A stretch of 33,384 bases of DNA from JBBQZL01 sp038207745 (GTDB lineage: Bacteria > Actinomycetota > Thermoleophilia > Solirubrobacterales > 70-9), in contig JBBQZL010000004.1 in the NCBI GenBank assembly GCA_038207745.1, positions 1 through 33,384 on the forward strand. The letters run 5' to 3'. The translations under genes were made by a program, and so were the position numbers. This document shows, piece by piece, positions 31,898 to 33,384 of the stretch (the stretch's first letter is position 1; each line of letters opens with the position of its first letter). The notes under the pieces are model-generated. The model was not told the origin of the DNA. It did not search any database and saw nothing but the letters and a program-made list of their open reading frames with translations.

Positions 31898-32013
31898 CGG
31901 AAACCCCGCTTGACGTCCTTCACGATGTCTCGGCGCAATACGTGACGACGGACGGTCAGGGCGAAGCCGAAGTCAGTGCGTCACCGCAGGTAGCATGGCA
32001 CGCTGATGTCTGA
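31894..32013 (+). CDS. Small ORF (39 codons) between pucR-like gene and thrS
   Basis: A 39-residue acidic peptide beginning MTETPLDVLHDVSAQYVTT and ending VAWHADV. The ATG overlaps the regulator's TGA (ATGA) and has a perfect AGGAGG (31881-31886) 7 nt upstream. The TGA at 32011-32013 lies just past the thrS start at 32006. I recognise no family and see no membrane segment or run of Thr codons beyond five in total. Translation seems likely from the signals. A function, perhaps coupling or leader-type control of thrS, is a guess. It could also be a degenerate gene remnant. Confidence 0.45.
   Translation: MTETPLDVLHDVSAQYVTTDGQGEAEVSASPQVAWHADV
31991..31996 (+). promoter_or_regulatory. Possible -10 box of thrS
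   Basis: TAGCAT ends 9 bp before the thrS ATG, giving an expected leader of about 2-3 nt. No Shine-Dalgarno sequence precedes thrS, which fits near-leaderless initiation. Confidence 0.35.
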
Positions 32014-33384
32014 GATCACGCTGAAACTTCCCGATGGTTCCCCGCTCGAGCTGCCCGCCGGGGCTACCGGCGCCGACGCCGCAGCGGCGATCGGGCCTGG
32101 ATTGGCGAAGGCGGCACTCGCGCTCAAGGTGGGCGACGAGTTGCGTGACCTTTCCGCACTTGTTGACGACGGTGAGGTGATCTCGATCATCACCGACCGG
32201 GATCCCGAGGGACTCTCATTGGTCCGCCACGACGCCGCCCACGTGATGGCCGAGGCGGTGATGGAGCTGTATCCGGGGACGCGTGTGACGATCGGTCCCG
32301 CGATCGACTCCGGCTTCTACTACGACTTCGAGTTCCCCGAAGGTGTGAAGGTCACCGAAGTCGACCTGCCGGTGATAGAGGAGGCAATGCGCCGCCACAT
32401 CAAGGCCGATGAGGCTTTTGAGCGTCGCGAGGTCACTCCACAGGAGGCGGTTGAGATCTTCAGGGGGCAGGATCAATCCTTCAAGGTGGAGCTGATCGAG
32501 GACCTGGTCCGGGATCAGGGCGTGGAGACTGTTTCGCTCTATAGGAACGGTCCCTTCGAGGACCTTTGCCTCGGCCCCCATGGGCCGTCCACGGGGCGGA
32601 TCAAGGCGATCAAGCTGAGTTCTCTGGCCGGGGCCTATTGGCGAGGCGACGAGAACCGGCAGATGCTGACCCGGATCTACGGGACGGCCTTCTTCTCAAA
32701 GAAGGACCTGGCCGCACACCTCGAGCGCATCGAGGAGGCCAAGAAGCGCGATCATCGCCGGATCGGACCCGAGCTCGGCATCTTCACCTTCCGCGACGAG
32801 GCGCCGGGGATGCCCTTCTGGCTTGCAAACGGGACCGTGCTGCTCGGACTGATCGAGGCCGAGGTTCGAGAACAGCTGCGCAGGCAGGGCTACAAGGAGA
32901 TCGCGACACCCCAGATGATGGACGAGGAGCTCTGGAAGCGCTCCGGTCACTGGGAGAACTACAAGGACGACATGTTCTTCATAGAATCCGGCGAGCGTCG
33001 CTTTGCGCTCCGCCCGATGAACTGCCCCGGCGCCTGCCTGGTTTTCGGTGCCGAGCGCCATTCGTACCGGGAGCTGCCGCTGCGCCTGGCGGAGTTCGGA
33101 CTGGTCACACGCAACGAGCGCGAGGGCGTCCTCCACGGCCTGCTTCGGGTTCGTGCCTTCACCCAGGACGATGCACACATCTACTGCACCGAGGAACAGA
33201 TTACCGATGAGGTCTCCGCGATCTGCGACTCGATCGATCAGCTCTACGAGCGATTCGGCTTCGAGGATGTCAGGGTCGAGCTCTCGACCCGCCCCGAGAA
33301 GTCGATGGGCACCGACGAGCAGTGGGCCAAGGCCGAGACGGCATTGACCGAGGCACTCGACAGCCAGGGTCGCGAGTACGAGCT
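32006..33384 (+). CDS. thrS: Threonyl-tRNA synthetase ThrS (3' partial)
   Basis: ThrS charges tRNA-Thr and edits mischarged Ser. The first 459 codons are present with no stop before the window end. Domain order: TGS domain at about 1-65 (LKLPDGSPLELPAG; LVDDGEVISIITD); editing domain with the HxxxH metal-like motif (VRHDAAHVMAEAV) and the DLCLGPHGPSTG motif; then the class II catalytic core from about 245, with motif 2 FALRPMNCPGACLVF including the Zn-ligand Cys, RHSYRELPLRLAEFG and HGLLRVRAFTQDDAHIYC. The usual His in MNCPGH is Ala here, as I recall in other actinobacterial ThrS. The catalytic C-terminus and anticodon-binding domain are beyond the edge. The ATG at 32006 lies inside the tail of the small upstream ORF. 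Confidence 0.96.
   Translation, partial: MSEITLKLPDGSPLELPAGATGADAAAAIGPGLAKAALALKVGDELRDLSALVDDGEVISIITDRDPEGLSLVRHDAAHVMAEAVMELYPGTRVTIGPAIDSGFYYDFEFPEGVKVTEVDLPVIEEAMRRHIKADEAFERREVTPQEAVEIFRGQDQSFKVELIEDLVRDQGVETVSLYRNGPFEDLCLGPHGPSTGRIKAIKLSSLAGAYWRGDENRQMLTRIYGTAFFSKKDLAAHLERIEEAKKRDHRRIGPELGIFTFRDEAPGMPFWLANGTVLLGLIEAEVREQLRRQGYKEIATPQMMDEELWKRSGHWENYKDDMFFIESGERRFALRPMNCPGACLVFGAERHSYRELPLRLAEFGLVTRNEREGVLHGLLRVRAFTQDDAHIYCTEEQITDEVSAICDSIDQLYERFGFEDVRVELSTRPEKSMGTDEQWAKAETALTEALDSQGREYE

Noticed and set aside
31898..32005. T-box leader upstream of thrS
   Set aside because: Only about 108 bp separate the regulator stop from thrS; no T-box core motif or terminator/antiterminator is visible, and signals point to a near-leaderless start.
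1..33384. CRISPR arrays, insertion sequences or phage genes
   Set aside because: No regularly spaced repeats, transposase-like frames or terminal inverted repeats were seen anywhere in the window.

Overview
The window is high-GC, densely packed bacterial DNA. It most likely comes from an actinobacterium of the class Thermoleophilia (Solirubrobacterales-like). The best lineage marker is the secreted protein at 8557-9228. Its N-terminus, with a hydrophobic stretch ending in GGVAYAA followed by repeated KIKKNAV-type units, is a hallmark of that class. A WhiG/FliA-type sigma factor, the Gly-Cys-Val tRNA order, TTG/GTG starts at stop-overlapping junctions and several TANNNT boxes just upstream of AUG (leaderless transcripts) also fit. 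The assignment is an inference from memory, not from a database search.

Layout. 1-6933 holds housekeeping genes: thiD (5' end outside the window), ilvD, an alpha/beta hydrolase on the minus strand, a divergent GalE2-like SDR protein, an L,D-transpeptidase and a Xer-type tyrosine recombinase. 7017-9357 holds a WhiG/FliA sigma factor, an RNase HI-like gene and three tRNA genes (Gly-GCC, Cys-GCA, Val-GAC), with the secreted repeat protein between the second and third tRNA.

9358-24404 is one functional block for nitrate respiration. It has a 300-bp control region with striking inverted repeats, the overlapping operon narGHJI, molybdenum-cofactor genes (moaA, a small DUF6457-like gene, mobA on the minus strand, moeA, a fused moaD-moaE = moaX, moaC, mogA/moaB), a MerR-type-HTH/Mop-domain regulator and the molybdate ABC transporter modABC. 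Together these take up molybdate, make most of the bis-MGD cofactor and build the enzyme that uses it. No nitrate transporter, MoeB/MoeZ-type activating enzyme or nitrate two-component system is in the window.

24405-30446 is a minus-strand operon: acetone carboxylase beta subunit (acxA), a 930-residue fusion of the alpha and gamma subunits (acxB-acxC), and a TDT/SLAC1-type membrane transporter. A PucR-type regulator is divergent from it and probably controls it. The right edge holds a tiny ORF with a perfect Shine-Dalgarno sequence and the first 459 codons of thrS.

The most unusual items are the alpha-gamma acetone carboxylase fusion whose gamma domain has lost most of its zinc-ligand cysteines, the MoaX-type fusion, a tRNA-Val with C instead of the near-universal U at position 33, and the operator-like architecture upstream of narG.
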